Made by a program: the position numbers and the translations under genes. The notes beneath the pieces are model-generated. The model was not told the origin of the DNA. It searched no databases and saw nothing but the letters and a program-made list of their open reading frames with translations. Shown one piece after another: positions 7,096 to 14,008 of a stretch of 16,056 nt of DNA. The first letter of the stretch is position 1, and each line of letters begins with the position of its first letter. The stretch covers positions 1 to 16,056 of the forward strand of contig CBFDBC010000064.1 of assembly GCA_965602945.1 (NCBI GenBank), in the 5' to 3' direction. The DNA is from JAUXEH01 sp965602945. GTDB taxonomy: Bacteria > Acidobacteriota > Aminicenantia > Aminicenantales > Aminicenantaceae.

Positions 7096-8106
7096 ATGTG
7101 TCCGAAGCAGAAACAAGGGAGAGGGGGACTTGACCGCCGCACTTTCATAAAAGGATCCGTCGCCGGCCTGATCGGCCTGCCCGCCCTCAAATTTTCGGGA
7201 GGCCCCGCAGTGGCATCAACCCAGACATCCAAGGTTGCACTGATCAAGACCGATAACAGGAAAACAGGAGTGAAGGAGGCCCTCGAGCTCTTCGATTTTG
7301 CTCCCGTCTCCGGGAAACGGGTCTACATCAAGCCTAATCTCAATACCGCTGATCCCACACCCGGGTGCACCCACAACGACACTTTGAGTGAGCTGGTGAA
7401 GGCGGCCCATGACCAAGGGGCCAAAAGTGTGAGGGTAGGCGACCGCAGCGGGCCGCAGCCCACGGCAGAGGTGCTGGCCGCGAAGGGCCTCCCCGATATG
7501 GCCAAGGACCTGGATTTCGAGCTCCTCAACTTCTCCGAGCTTCCCAAGAGCGATTGGATGCCTCAGAATCCAGAAGGGAGTCACTGGAAAGATGGATTCA
7601 TGTTCGCCCGGCAGGCTCTGGAGTCCGAGTACACCATCTCCACTTGCTGTCTCAAGACCCACGGATTCGGGGGGGTATTCACACTGTCGCTAAAGCTTTC
7701 AGTGGGATTGGTACCGCGTGAGCAGATGCGGGAACTTCACGGATCACCGGATATGCGCCGTATGATCGCCGAGATCAATGCAGTATACCAACCCGAGCTT
7801 ATAGTACTCGACGGGATCGAGGCCTTCGTGGACAAGGGCCCGATGGATGGCCCCCGCAAGACCGCCAATGTCTTCCTGGCCGGCCGCGACCGGGTGGCCG
7901 TGGATGCCGTGGGTGTGGCCATACTCAAAGAACTGGGGTCGAACCCGGCCATCATGGAAACCAAGATCTTCGAGCAGGAGCAGATCAAGCGAGCGGCCGA
8001 GCTGGGCCTGGGTGTCGGCTCCCCGGGACAGATCGAAATCATAACCGCCGACAGGGAAGCGAAGCTTTACGCCGACAAACTGAAATCTATCCTGGCAGAG
8101 GGATGA
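7096..8106 (+). CDS. Tat-exported DUF362 domain protein
   Basis: This 336-residue protein has a Tat signal with twin arginines in DRRTFIKG (13-20), a hydrophobic stretch (about 21-38) and an Ala-x-Ala-like region near residue 40. The rest is one DUF362 domain: KPNLN (about 80) in the N-terminal half, then KTHGFGGVFTLSLK and DGIEAFVDKGPMDGP-type motifs in the C-terminal half. No ferredoxin-type CxxCxxC cluster is fused to it, unlike many DUF362 proteins. Tat export suggests folding, perhaps with a cofactor, before crossing the membrane. DUF362 has no generally established activity, so none is given. It is 98 bp after the thioredoxin gene and 3 bp before the nitroreductase gene, so it is cotranscribed at least with the latter. 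Confidence 0.85.
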   Translation: MCPKQKQGRGGLDRRTFIKGSVAGLIGLPALKFSGGPAVASTQTSKVALIKTDNRKTGVKEALELFDFAPVSGKRVYIKPNLNTADPTPGCTHNDTLSELVKAAHDQGAKSVRVGDRSGPQPTAEVLAAKGLPDMAKDLDFELLNFSELPKSDWMPQNPEGSHWKDGFMFARQALESEYTISTCCLKTHGFGGVFTLSLKLSVGLVPREQMRELHGSPDMRRMIAEINAVYQPELIVLDGIEAFVDKGPMDGPRKTANVFLAGRDRVAVDAVGVAILKELGSNPAIMETKIFEQEQIKRAAELGLGVGSPGQIEIITADREAKLYADKLKSILAEG

Positions 8107-8109
8107 CTC

Positions 8110-8685
8110 ATGTCGCTCTATGATGTGATCGTAACGCGGCGGACCGTCAGGCAGTTCAGGCCCGAGCCTGTGCCCAGAACGCTTCTGGAGCGGCTGGTGA
8201 ATACCGGCCGGCTGGCGCCTTCGGCGTCCAACCGCCAGCCGCTGGAGTTCGTGGTGGTGGATGACAAGGAAATCTGTGACAGGATCTTTCCCTGTCTGAA
8301 TTGGGCGGCATACATCGCCCCGGCTGGCGACCCCCTCCCCGGCCAGGAACCTGTGGCTTACCTGGTTGTCCTGGTGAACACCGGGATCCGTGACAAGATG
8401 CACGAGTGGGACTCCGGGGCCGCCGTCGAGAACATGCTGCTGGCCGCCTGGGAGGAGGGCATCGGATCCTGCTGGCTCATCTCCATCGACAAGGAAAAAA
8501 TCCGGGACATACTTGAGGTCCCCGAGAGTTATAGGGTGGATTCCGTGCTGGCGCTGGGTTATCCCGCGGAGGAACCGGTCGTGGAGGATCTGGAAGATTC
8601 GGTGAAATACTGGAAGGATGCGTCAGGCCGGCTGCATGTTCCAAAGCGGAAGCTTGCCGACGTCATCCACTTCAACAAATTCTAG
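8110..8685 (+). CDS. Nitroreductase family flavoprotein
   Basis: This 191-residue protein has the features of small FMN-dependent nitroreductases: TRRTVRQF near the N-terminus (9-16, phosphate binding of FMN), RLAPSASNRQP (34-44), AVENMLLAAWEEGIGSCW (105-122) and ALGYPAEEP (148-156). The family reduces nitro compounds, quinones, flavins or enone-type substrates with NAD(P)H; the true substrate is not evident. The gene starts 3 nt after the DUF362 stop, so the two are almost certainly cotranscribed. The enzyme is cytoplasmic while the DUF362 protein is exported, so direct contact would need a transport step. No ferredoxin domain is attached. Confidence 0.88.
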   Translation: MSLYDVIVTRRTVRQFRPEPVPRTLLERLVNTGRLAPSASNRQPLEFVVVDDKEICDRIFPCLNWAAYIAPAGDPLPGQEPVAYLVVLVNTGIRDKMHEWDSGAAVENMLLAAWEEGIGSCWLISIDKEKIRDILEVPESYRVDSVLALGYPAEEPVVEDLEDSVKYWKDASGRLHVPKRKLADVIHFNKF

Positions 8686-8698
8686 CCTGAGTCATTCA

Positions 8699-8754
8699 TA
8701 AATAGTGCCGATATATATTTTGTAAAATCCCTATAAAATCATCGGCACTATTTA
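8699..8754. repeat. Left perfect hairpin (14-bp stem, 28-nt loop)
   Basis: Arms TAAATAGTGCCGAT (8699-8712) and its exact reverse complement (8741-8754). It begins 13 nt after the nitroreductase stop codon. The loop is A/T-rich and contains TCCCTA (8728-8733). No U-run follows, so it is not a canonical terminator, although it could end or stabilise the nitroreductase transcript. Its right arm overlaps the left inverted repeat of the neighbouring element by TTA. Confidence 0.8.
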
Positions 8755-8999
8755 CCCTTCGGGCGGGCCAATCTCAGCACATCGACTTCATCGTGGCCCA
8801 ATCGATGTGGAACACCACACCTCATGAGCCACTTCCTTGTCGCTGCACTAATCTTGGCCCGTGACTGACCCAGACTCCAGGATTATTCACGGACCAAGTT
8901 CGCCCAGTTTCGAGGTGTTGGCAGGTGAGGCCGTGGTGAACCACTGCGAACCTGGCGCACCGATGAAAATGGGATGAAATTGGTTCGCCCGAAGGGTAA
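8752..8999. mobile_element. 248-bp element with 21-bp inverted repeats, MITE-like or structured RNA
   Basis: Terminal repeats at 8752-8772 and 8979-8999 match at 19 of 21 positions; both begin or end with ACCCTTCGGGCG read inward. The two mismatches are G opposite T (8766-8767 and 8984-8985), which would be G-U pairs in plus-strand RNA. The core has no open reading frame of note but folds further: 8778-8785 with 8802-8809 (8 bp perfect), 8853-8864 with 8887-8898 (11/12), and 8813-8824 with 8926-8938 (two blocks of 6 and 5 bp). No target duplication is obvious because the flanks are themselves hairpins. It could be a non-autonomous mobile element or a conserved folded RNA; the sequence alone does not decide. 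Confidence 0.55.
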
Positions 9000-9059
9000 G
9001 AATTGTCGATTTTGGATAAACATACTCCCTAGTATGTAAGGGAGTATCGACAATTCTTA
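8997..9059. repeat. Right perfect hairpin (14-bp stem, 35-nt loop)
   Basis: Arms TAAGAATTGTCGAT (8997-9010) and its exact reverse complement (9046-9059), ending 25 nt from the pmbA stop. Inside the loop, CATACT (9021-9026) can pair with AGTATG (9031-9036), or ATACTCCCT (9022-9030) with AGGGAGTAT (9039-9047), so two inner folds compete. The stem shares TAA at the outside and CGAT at the inside with the left hairpin, while the middle differs with pairing kept. No U-run marks a normal terminator in either direction. Confidence 0.8.
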
Positions 9060-9084
9060 TGAAAAATCCTGGCTACAGGTTCAT

Positions 9085-10434
9085 TCAGAGGCCGGCGATG
9101 GTGAGGCCGTCGAGGAGGAGTGAGGGGCCGCACACTGCGCTGCGGAATTCAAGGTCGTTTCCCACCTGGATGACGTTCTCCAACAGGGATCCCAGGTTTC
9201 CGGAGATCGTGACCTCCGAGACCGGGTAGGCGATCTCGCCTTTCTCCACCCATAGACCGAAAGCCCCCCGGGAGATGTCCCCTGTTATGGAGTTCATCCC
9301 GTGACCCAGCACACGCACGAGGATCATCCCCCGGTCCAGGGAGCGGACCATCTCTTCCTGCGAGGCGGGCCCGGCTTGAAGATAGAAGTTGGAGGGCCCC
9401 ACGCCGCTTCCCGAAGCATTACCCGTCGAGGCCAGATCCAGCTTGCGGGCGGCATAGGTGTTGCATAGATAGTTGGCCAGGATCCCATTCTCAAGAACCG
9501 GGGTTTTTCGACAGGGGACACCGTCGGCGTCAAAAGGGGAGGATCCCAATCCGCGGGGGAGCAGGCCGTTGTCAAAAACGTGCAGTTCAGGCTGAGCGAC
9601 CCTCTTGCCCAGCTTATCCATCAGAAAGGTGGCCCGGTTGTAGACGGCCACTCCCGATACGCAGGAAAAGAGGAAGCCGATCAGCCAGGCCGTCATCTCC
9701 GGCTCGAAAAGCACGGGTACCATCTGTGTCTTGATTTTGCGCGGCCCCAGCTGGCGAACCGTGCGCGCTACGGCCCGGTCTGCGATCACCTCGGGCGGAT
9801 CGAGTTCGGATACGTGTCTTTTGGCGCATCCCCAGTATCCCTCCACCAGATCGTTGGTCTCCCCGGCCTGGAGCCCGACACCCAGGCTGCAGTAGGTCTC
9901 GGAGAAAGACCGCGTGATGCCCAGGGAGTTGGCCAGGATGGTCCGGATCTCGCGTGTCTCGAATCCTGCTCCGTGAGAGTTGGTAATCCGCTTGTCCGCC
10001 AGCGCGATCTTCTCCGTCTCTAAGGCCATACGGATCTTTTTCTTCGAGTCGAGCTCGGCGATGGCGGGATCGAACAGCTCCAGGGTCTGCGGATCGATCG
10101 GGTCCTCGTCTGCGGCGGGGAGCCCGGCGAATTCATCGGAGCTGCCCAGGGCCGCCCGCTGCACGGCGTTCTTGATCAGGGTTTGGAGGGTAGTGGCATC
10201 CAGGTCGGATGAAGTCGTGAGCGCGGTTCTCTTGTCCTGGATGATCTTCACCGTGACGTAGCGGGATCCGGAGTCGATCAGGTTTTCGATCTCGCCCAGC
10301 CGTACATCCACGCCGAATTCGTGACCCTCCTGCAGGGTGACTTCCACTTCGTCGGCGCCCAGCTTTTTCCCATAGGCGACCAGCTCTTCGGCCAGGTCCT
10401 GGAGCGGGTCCCGCTTCCGCCCTCCTGCGCTCAC
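9085..10434 (-). CDS. pmbA: PmbA/TldE, TldD partner subunit of the peptidase
   Basis: This 449-residue protein of the TldD/PmbA family lacks the HExxxH zinc motif, as expected for the PmbA (TldE) subunit. Visible family features are the N-terminal GADEVEVTLQEG segment, RYVTVKIIQDKR and the C-terminal GMNSITGDISRGAFGLWVEKG-type region (about 375-400) followed by VSEVTISGNL. With TldD it forms a heterodimer that degrades or trims unfolded peptides; in enterobacteria the pair matures microcin B17 and degrades CcdA (family knowledge). It uses a GTG start that overlaps the tldD stop as GTGA, so translation is coupled. The stop is 25 nt from the right hairpin. Confidence 0.92.
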   Translation of the reverse strand: MSAGGRKRDPLQDLAEELVAYGKKLGADEVEVTLQEGHEFGVDVRLGEIENLIDSGSRYVTVKIIQDKRTALTTSSDLDATTLQTLIKNAVQRAALGSSDEFAGLPAADEDPIDPQTLELFDPAIAELDSKKKIRMALETEKIALADKRITNSHGAGFETREIRTILANSLGITRSFSETYCSLGVGLQAGETNDLVEGYWGCAKRHVSELDPPEVIADRAVARTVRQLGPRKIKTQMVPVLFEPEMTAWLIGFLFSCVSGVAVYNRATFLMDKLGKRVAQPELHVFDNGLLPRGLGSSPFDADGVPCRKTPVLENGILANYLCNTYAARKLDLASTGNASGSGVGPSNFYLQAGPASQEEMVRSLDRGMILVRVLGHGMNSITGDISRGAFGLWVEKGEIAYPVSEVTISGNLGSLLENVIQVGNDLEFRSAVCGPSLLLDGLTIAGL

Positions 10435-11873
10435 CGCCGGCCTCCCACGGTCATGCTGTCAATCTTGAGTGTGGGGCAGCCGTCCGTAACCGGAGCGTGC
10501 TGTCCCTCCTTGCCGCAGGTCCCGGTCTGCAGGCCGAACTGGAGGTCGGAACCTACCATTGTGATCTTACGCAGGATGTCGAGGTTGTTCCCGATCAAAG
10601 TGGCCTGACGGACCGGAACGGTGAGCCTGCCGTCCTCGATCAGGAAACCGGAACTGACGGAAAAGGTGAATTTTCCCGAATCCTCCACCTGTCCGCCCTG
10701 ATAAAGGTGCGCGTAGAAGCCGCGCTTGATGCTTTTGAGTATCTCGTCCGGGGCATATTCCCCCTTGTCAATATAAGTGTTGCTCATGCGGGGGATCGGG
10801 ATACAGGTGTAATCCTGGCGCCGCCCATGGCCGGTGAGCGGGGCCTGCATGAGCCCGGCAGAAAGCCGGTCCTGCAGGAGCCCCACGACTCGTCCTCGGC
10901 TGATGAGCGTGGTTTTCCGGGGGAGGGTGCCTTCATCATCCATATTGTAGGATCCTCGGAAGGAAGGGATGGTGGGATCGTCATAGATCGAGACCTGTTC
11001 ACTGCCCACCTGCGTGCCCAGTTTGTCCCAGAACACCGAAGTCTTTTTGCGGTTGAAGTCTGCTTCGAGGAGATGGCCAACAGCCTCATGGATGAGCACG
11101 CCGCTGTGGCCGGGAGCCAGTACCACCGGCATCTCTCCCGCGGGGGCGTCTACGGCTTCCAGGAGATGGACGGCTTCCTGAGCTGCATTCCGGCCGATAT
11201 CTTCGGGACTCAGTGAGTCGGTGAAATATTCCAGCCCAACCCTTCCTCCTCCTCCGTAGTACCCGGCTTCCCTCTGTTCTCCTGTTTCGGCGATGACCAC
11301 GCAGGTCAGCTTGACCAGGGGCTTGACATCCGAGATGTAAAGGCCTTCTGAATTGGCGACGGTGGTGTGCTGGATCTGATCGGCATAACCCGCTTTCACG
11401 ATCTTGACACGGGGATCGAACCGCTGGGCCGCAAGGTAGGCCTCCTTGACCAGGTCTATCCGGGTAGTCAGAGGCTGGCTGTGAGGATTGACGCGCACCG
11501 GACATATGGTCGTCTCCGGAAAGGTCGATCGCAGATCGGATACCTTGCCGGCCCGGCCTTCCGCGATGGCTGCGGCCGTGAGGGCGCCTTTTGCCAGTTC
11601 GGTTTCACTCAGGCCGTTGGTGTAGGCATACCCCGTACGGCCGTCGCAGATGACGCGGATGCCGGCGCCGCGGCCGACGCTTTCCGCGGTGTCCTTGATG
11701 ATATCCTCCTCCATCCGGATGGAGGTGAACACGGAATATTCCATGAACACCTCGGCAAAATCTCCACCCCGGGAAAGAGCCGCTTCCAGGGTCATTGAGA
11801 GCTGTTCCGGAAAGAGGTCGAAGTGATCCTCGAAGTCCAATGCATGGATGGAGTTATTAGTCATTTGTCCCAT
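10431..11873 (-). CDS. tldD: TldD zinc metallopeptidase
   Basis: This 480-residue protein is the catalytic subunit of the TldD/PmbA peptidase. The zinc motif is His262-Glu263-Ala-Val-Gly-His267, and Cys453 in GTCGKEGQ is at the position of the third ligand known in Escherichia coli TldD. Other landmarks are GRGAGIRVICDGRTGYAYT (68-86) and GYYGGGGR (204-211). Length is normal for the family. The start at 11873 has GAGG about 11 nt upstream; an alternative ATG lies three codons in. It is between the membrane protein gene (40 bp gap) and pmbA (4-bp overlap), so the three are probably one transcript. No substrate peptide gene is visible next to it. Confidence 0.94.
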   Translation of the reverse strand: MGQMTNNSIHALDFEDHFDLFPEQLSMTLEAALSRGGDFAEVFMEYSVFTSIRMEEDIIKDTAESVGRGAGIRVICDGRTGYAYTNGLSETELAKGALTAAAIAEGRAGKVSDLRSTFPETTICPVRVNPHSQPLTTRIDLVKEAYLAAQRFDPRVKIVKAGYADQIQHTTVANSEGLYISDVKPLVKLTCVVIAETGEQREAGYYGGGGRVGLEYFTDSLSPEDIGRNAAQEAVHLLEAVDAPAGEMPVVLAPGHSGVLIHEAVGHLLEADFNRKKTSVFWDKLGTQVGSEQVSIYDDPTIPSFRGSYNMDDEGTLPRKTTLISRGRVVGLLQDRLSAGLMQAPLTGHGRRQDYTCIPIPRMSNTYIDKGEYAPDEILKSIKRGFYAHLYQGGQVEDSGKFTFSVSSGFLIEDGRLTVPVRQATLIGNNLDILRKITMVGSDLQFGLQTGTCGKEGQHAPVTDGCPTLKIDSMTVGGRR

Positions 11874-11913
11874 TGAAGTTTCAGCCTCATTCTAGGTCAT
11901 GTCCCGGGGAAAC

Positions 11914-12954
11914 TCAAGACCCGCTCGGGGTTTTCCGGAGAAACCTTACCAGTGGAGAGAATACGATCAGTAGGGCCCCGATGCCCAGGGAGTACTCGAA
12001 AAGATTCGTGATCAGATGGACTCCTATCCCCGATATGACGGCCAGCTCAGGATCGAAATCCATGAGTCGGAATGCCAGGGCCCAGGCCGATTCCCAGGTG
12101 CCGAATCCCGCCAGACCCTTAACGGGAAGGATCGAGGTGAACTCGGCGCCTGTGATCCCGAGTATGGTCTTGGCCGGGCTCAGCGCACCCAGGATGAAGC
12201 CGTGGGAGTGAAGCAGGGAGAAAAGTAGAGAGTACAGGGCCCCGTATTTTGTTGCCCGCAGGAGCAGCGACAGCCCGTACAGCGGCCAGTACTGGCGCCG
12301 GTCCCGTATTCCTGCCAGTGCTGTCACGGTATCATCCCCTGCATCCAGGGCCTTCTGTGCCCAGGCCCGCGTCTCCATCCGGAAAACCCGTATGAAAAGA
12401 CCCAGCCCTTTGATCAGGAGGCGTGACAGGGGGACGATCCGCCAAAGGATGAGGAACATCGCCCCCAGAAACAGCAGGGCCAGGGCCAGCAGCCCGAATC
12501 CTGAGGCAGTCGAGCCACCCGCACCTACAAAGATCAGGGATACGATCAGAAAGGGGCTGAGTGTCAGGAAGTCCAGCACCACGGATACCACGAAGGAGGA
12601 TGCGGAGGAATCGAAGCGCAGGCCGAGCCGTGCGTTCAGGACATAAATATAGGAGAGCGAGCCGATGCGGGCAGGGAGGAGATCGATGAACAGGTTGCGG
12701 ATAAAGGTAACCAGCATAACCGGCACCCAGCCGATGGCCTCAGGAGCCAGCAGCAGCTTGTAGCGCCAGGCACGGAGCCAGGCACCGGTAAGGGCGAAAG
12801 CCATGAACGCGAACAGGGCGGGGACATGGAGCGACGACAGGGTTTGGCGGAGCAGGTCCCCATCGACCTGACGGAATAACCAGGTCAGCAGGAGGGCGGA
12901 GATGGCGATCGACAGGATAAACGAGAGCAGGCCTTTGCGCCGATTCATGGTCAT
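11914..12954 (-). CDS. UPF0104 / lysylphosphatidylglycerol synthase-type transmembrane protein
   Basis: This 346-residue integral membrane protein has about eight hydrophobic segments (near 10-27, 45-62, 76-95, 118-143, 150-173, 222-245, 262-280, 300-335). It matches the membrane-domain family of lysylphosphatidylglycerol synthase (flippase-like UPF0104), with RAWRYKLLL (62-70) and LLPARIGSLSYIYVL (92-106, containing the family PxRxG-type motif). The soluble aminoacyl-transferase domain of MprF is absent, so it is not itself a lysyl-phosphatidylglycerol synthase. Stand-alone members are thought to move lipid-linked substrates, but the substrate here is unknown. A conserved glycine-rich stretch, KGLAGFGTWESAWAL, occurs near 280. 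It is first in the operon with tldD and pmbA. Confidence 0.8.
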   Translation of the reverse strand: MTMNRRKGLLSFILSIAISALLLTWLFRQVDGDLLRQTLSSLHVPALFAFMAFALTGAWLRAWRYKLLLAPEAIGWVPVMLVTFIRNLFIDLLPARIGSLSYIYVLNARLGLRFDSSASSFVVSVVLDFLTLSPFLIVSLIFVGAGGSTASGFGLLALALLFLGAMFLILWRIVPLSRLLIKGLGLFIRVFRMETRAWAQKALDAGDDTVTALAGIRDRRQYWPLYGLSLLLRATKYGALYSLLFSLLHSHGFILGALSPAKTILGITGAEFTSILPVKGLAGFGTWESAWALAFRLMDFDPELAVISGIGVHLITNLFEYSLGIGALLIVFSPLVRFLRKTPSGS

Positions 12955-13059
12955 CTTTTACTCTAGCAGAGCTGCGGCTGAATTGCTATTCGGGAAAGGG
13001 AACTCCGCATTTGCATAGGATGCTCAGGCGGGCTGAAGACGAATAAATAATTGTGGATA

Positions 13060-13089
13060 GGGGGGTGGGAGTATCGGTGGGGGATTGGG
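13060..13089 (+). other. G-rich tract upstream of nadC, potential G-quadruplex
   Basis: Four runs of at least three G on the plus strand (13060-13065, 13067-13069, 13079-13083, 13087-13089) with loops of 1, 9 and 3 nt. It lies just upstream of the candidate nadC -35 at 13100. Such a run could form a quadruplex in the coding strand; whether it does is not shown by sequence. Confidence 0.35.
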
Positions 13090-13099
13090 CTGGATGGCC

Positions 13100-13128
13100 T
13101 TGCGGTTTTTTAGGTTTTGAGATATGAT
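13100..13128 (+). promoter_or_regulatory. Sigma70-like promoter of nadC-nadB
   Basis: TTGCGG (13100-13105), 17-nt spacer and TATGAT (13123-13128). The predicted transcript start near 13135 gives a leader of about 43 nt before the ATG at 13178, and it places the upstream in-frame ATG at 13124 inside the -10 region. This supports 13178 as the nadC start. No known NAD-regulator site was recognised nearby. Confidence 0.45.
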
Positions 13129-13177
13129 TCAAAATGACTTGCAGTCATCACCGCCCGAGGAAAGTCGGGAACACATC

Positions 13178-14008
13178 ATGAATGCTCAAGAGATCGATAC
13201 CATTGTTGCCGCTGCTCTGCGGGAGGACATGCCGGATGGCGATGTGACTTCTGACAACGTCGTCCCGCCTGATTCTGCCTCCCAAGCTGTGATCAAGGCG
13301 AAGCAGCAGGGGATCCTGGCCGGCCTTCCGGTGGCACGGCGGGTGTTTGCGGCTCTCGATCCGGATGTGACCTTCGACGTGTTATCTTCCGATGGGAATC
13401 CGGTCGGTCCGGGGGACACGCTGGCCATCGTCAAGGGCAATACTGCCGCGCTTCTCAAAGGCGAGCGCACGGCCCTCAACTTCCTGCAGCGGCTGTCCGG
13501 TATCGCGACCCTGACCCGCCGCTACGTCGAAGCATTGGAAGGGACCGATTCCATATTGTTGGACACCCGGAAGACAACTCCCGGGCTGAGGGCGCTGGAG
13601 AAGTATGCCGTCAAGATGGGCGGGGGACAGAACCACCGCCTCAACCTGTCGGACATGGTTATGCTCAAGGACAACCACATCCGGATTGTAGGGAGCATCG
13701 CGGAAGCCGTCCGCAGGGCCCGCAGCAGGATCGATCCCTCCATCAAGATCGAGGTGGAGGCCACAAATCTGACCGAGGTGCGCGAAGCGTTCGAGAGCGG
13801 AGCGGACATGATCATGCTGGACAACATGACCATGGAGGCGATGAAGGAGGCCGTTGATTGGGTGTCCGGGCGCGTTCCGCTGGAGGTCTCGGGCAATGTC
13901 GATCTGGAGGGCATCCGAAAGATCGCGGACCTGGGCGTGGACTACATCTCTGTGGGGCGGCTTACCCATTCCTACCAATCTCTCGACATCAGCATGGATT
14001 TTGCATGA
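13178..14008 (+). CDS. nadC: Quinolinate phosphoribosyltransferase (decarboxylating)
   Basis: This 276-residue enzyme converts quinolinate and PRPP to nicotinate mononucleotide, CO2 and pyrophosphate in de novo NAD synthesis. Signature segments are LREDMPDGDVTSD (14-26), GERTALNFLQRLSGIAT (96-112), DTRKTTPGLRALEKYAV (129-145), KMGGGQNHR (146-154) and KDNH (164-167), covering the substrate-binding Arg, Lys and His residues of the family. The start MNAQEIDTIV is the usual N-terminus. An upstream in-frame ATG (13124) overlaps the -10 element, whereas GAGGAAAG at 13157-13164 lies a suitable distance before 13178. The TGA stop overlaps the nadB start by 4 bp, so the pair is translationally coupled. 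Confidence 0.96.
   Translation: MNAQEIDTIVAAALREDMPDGDVTSDNVVPPDSASQAVIKAKQQGILAGLPVARRVFAALDPDVTFDVLSSDGNPVGPGDTLAIVKGNTAALLKGERTALNFLQRLSGIATLTRRYVEALEGTDSILLDTRKTTPGLRALEKYAVKMGGGQNHRLNLSDMVMLKDNHIRIVGSIAEAVRRARSRIDPSIKIEVEATNLTEVREAFESGADMIMLDNMTMEAMKEAVDWVSGRVPLEVSGNVDLEGIRKIADLGVDYISVGRLTHSYQSLDISMDFA

Noticed and set aside
8699..9059. The two hairpins as ordinary rho-independent terminators of the convergent genes.
   Set aside because: Neither stem is G+C-rich and neither is followed by a U-run in either direction; the loops of 28 and 35 nt are too long. They may still affect transcript ends.
8686..9084. A short peptide gene or CRISPR-like array between the convergent genes.
   Set aside because: No spaced repeat series is present, and no start with a ribosome binding site leads to a convincing small protein.
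13124..13177. Upstream in-frame ATG for nadC.
   Set aside because: It falls in the predicted -10 hexamer, and the usual NadC N-terminus starts at 13178.
13858..14004. Extended start for nadB inside nadC.
   Set aside because: The extra residues are the shifted-frame reading of nadC; the FAD-binding motif begins just after 14005.
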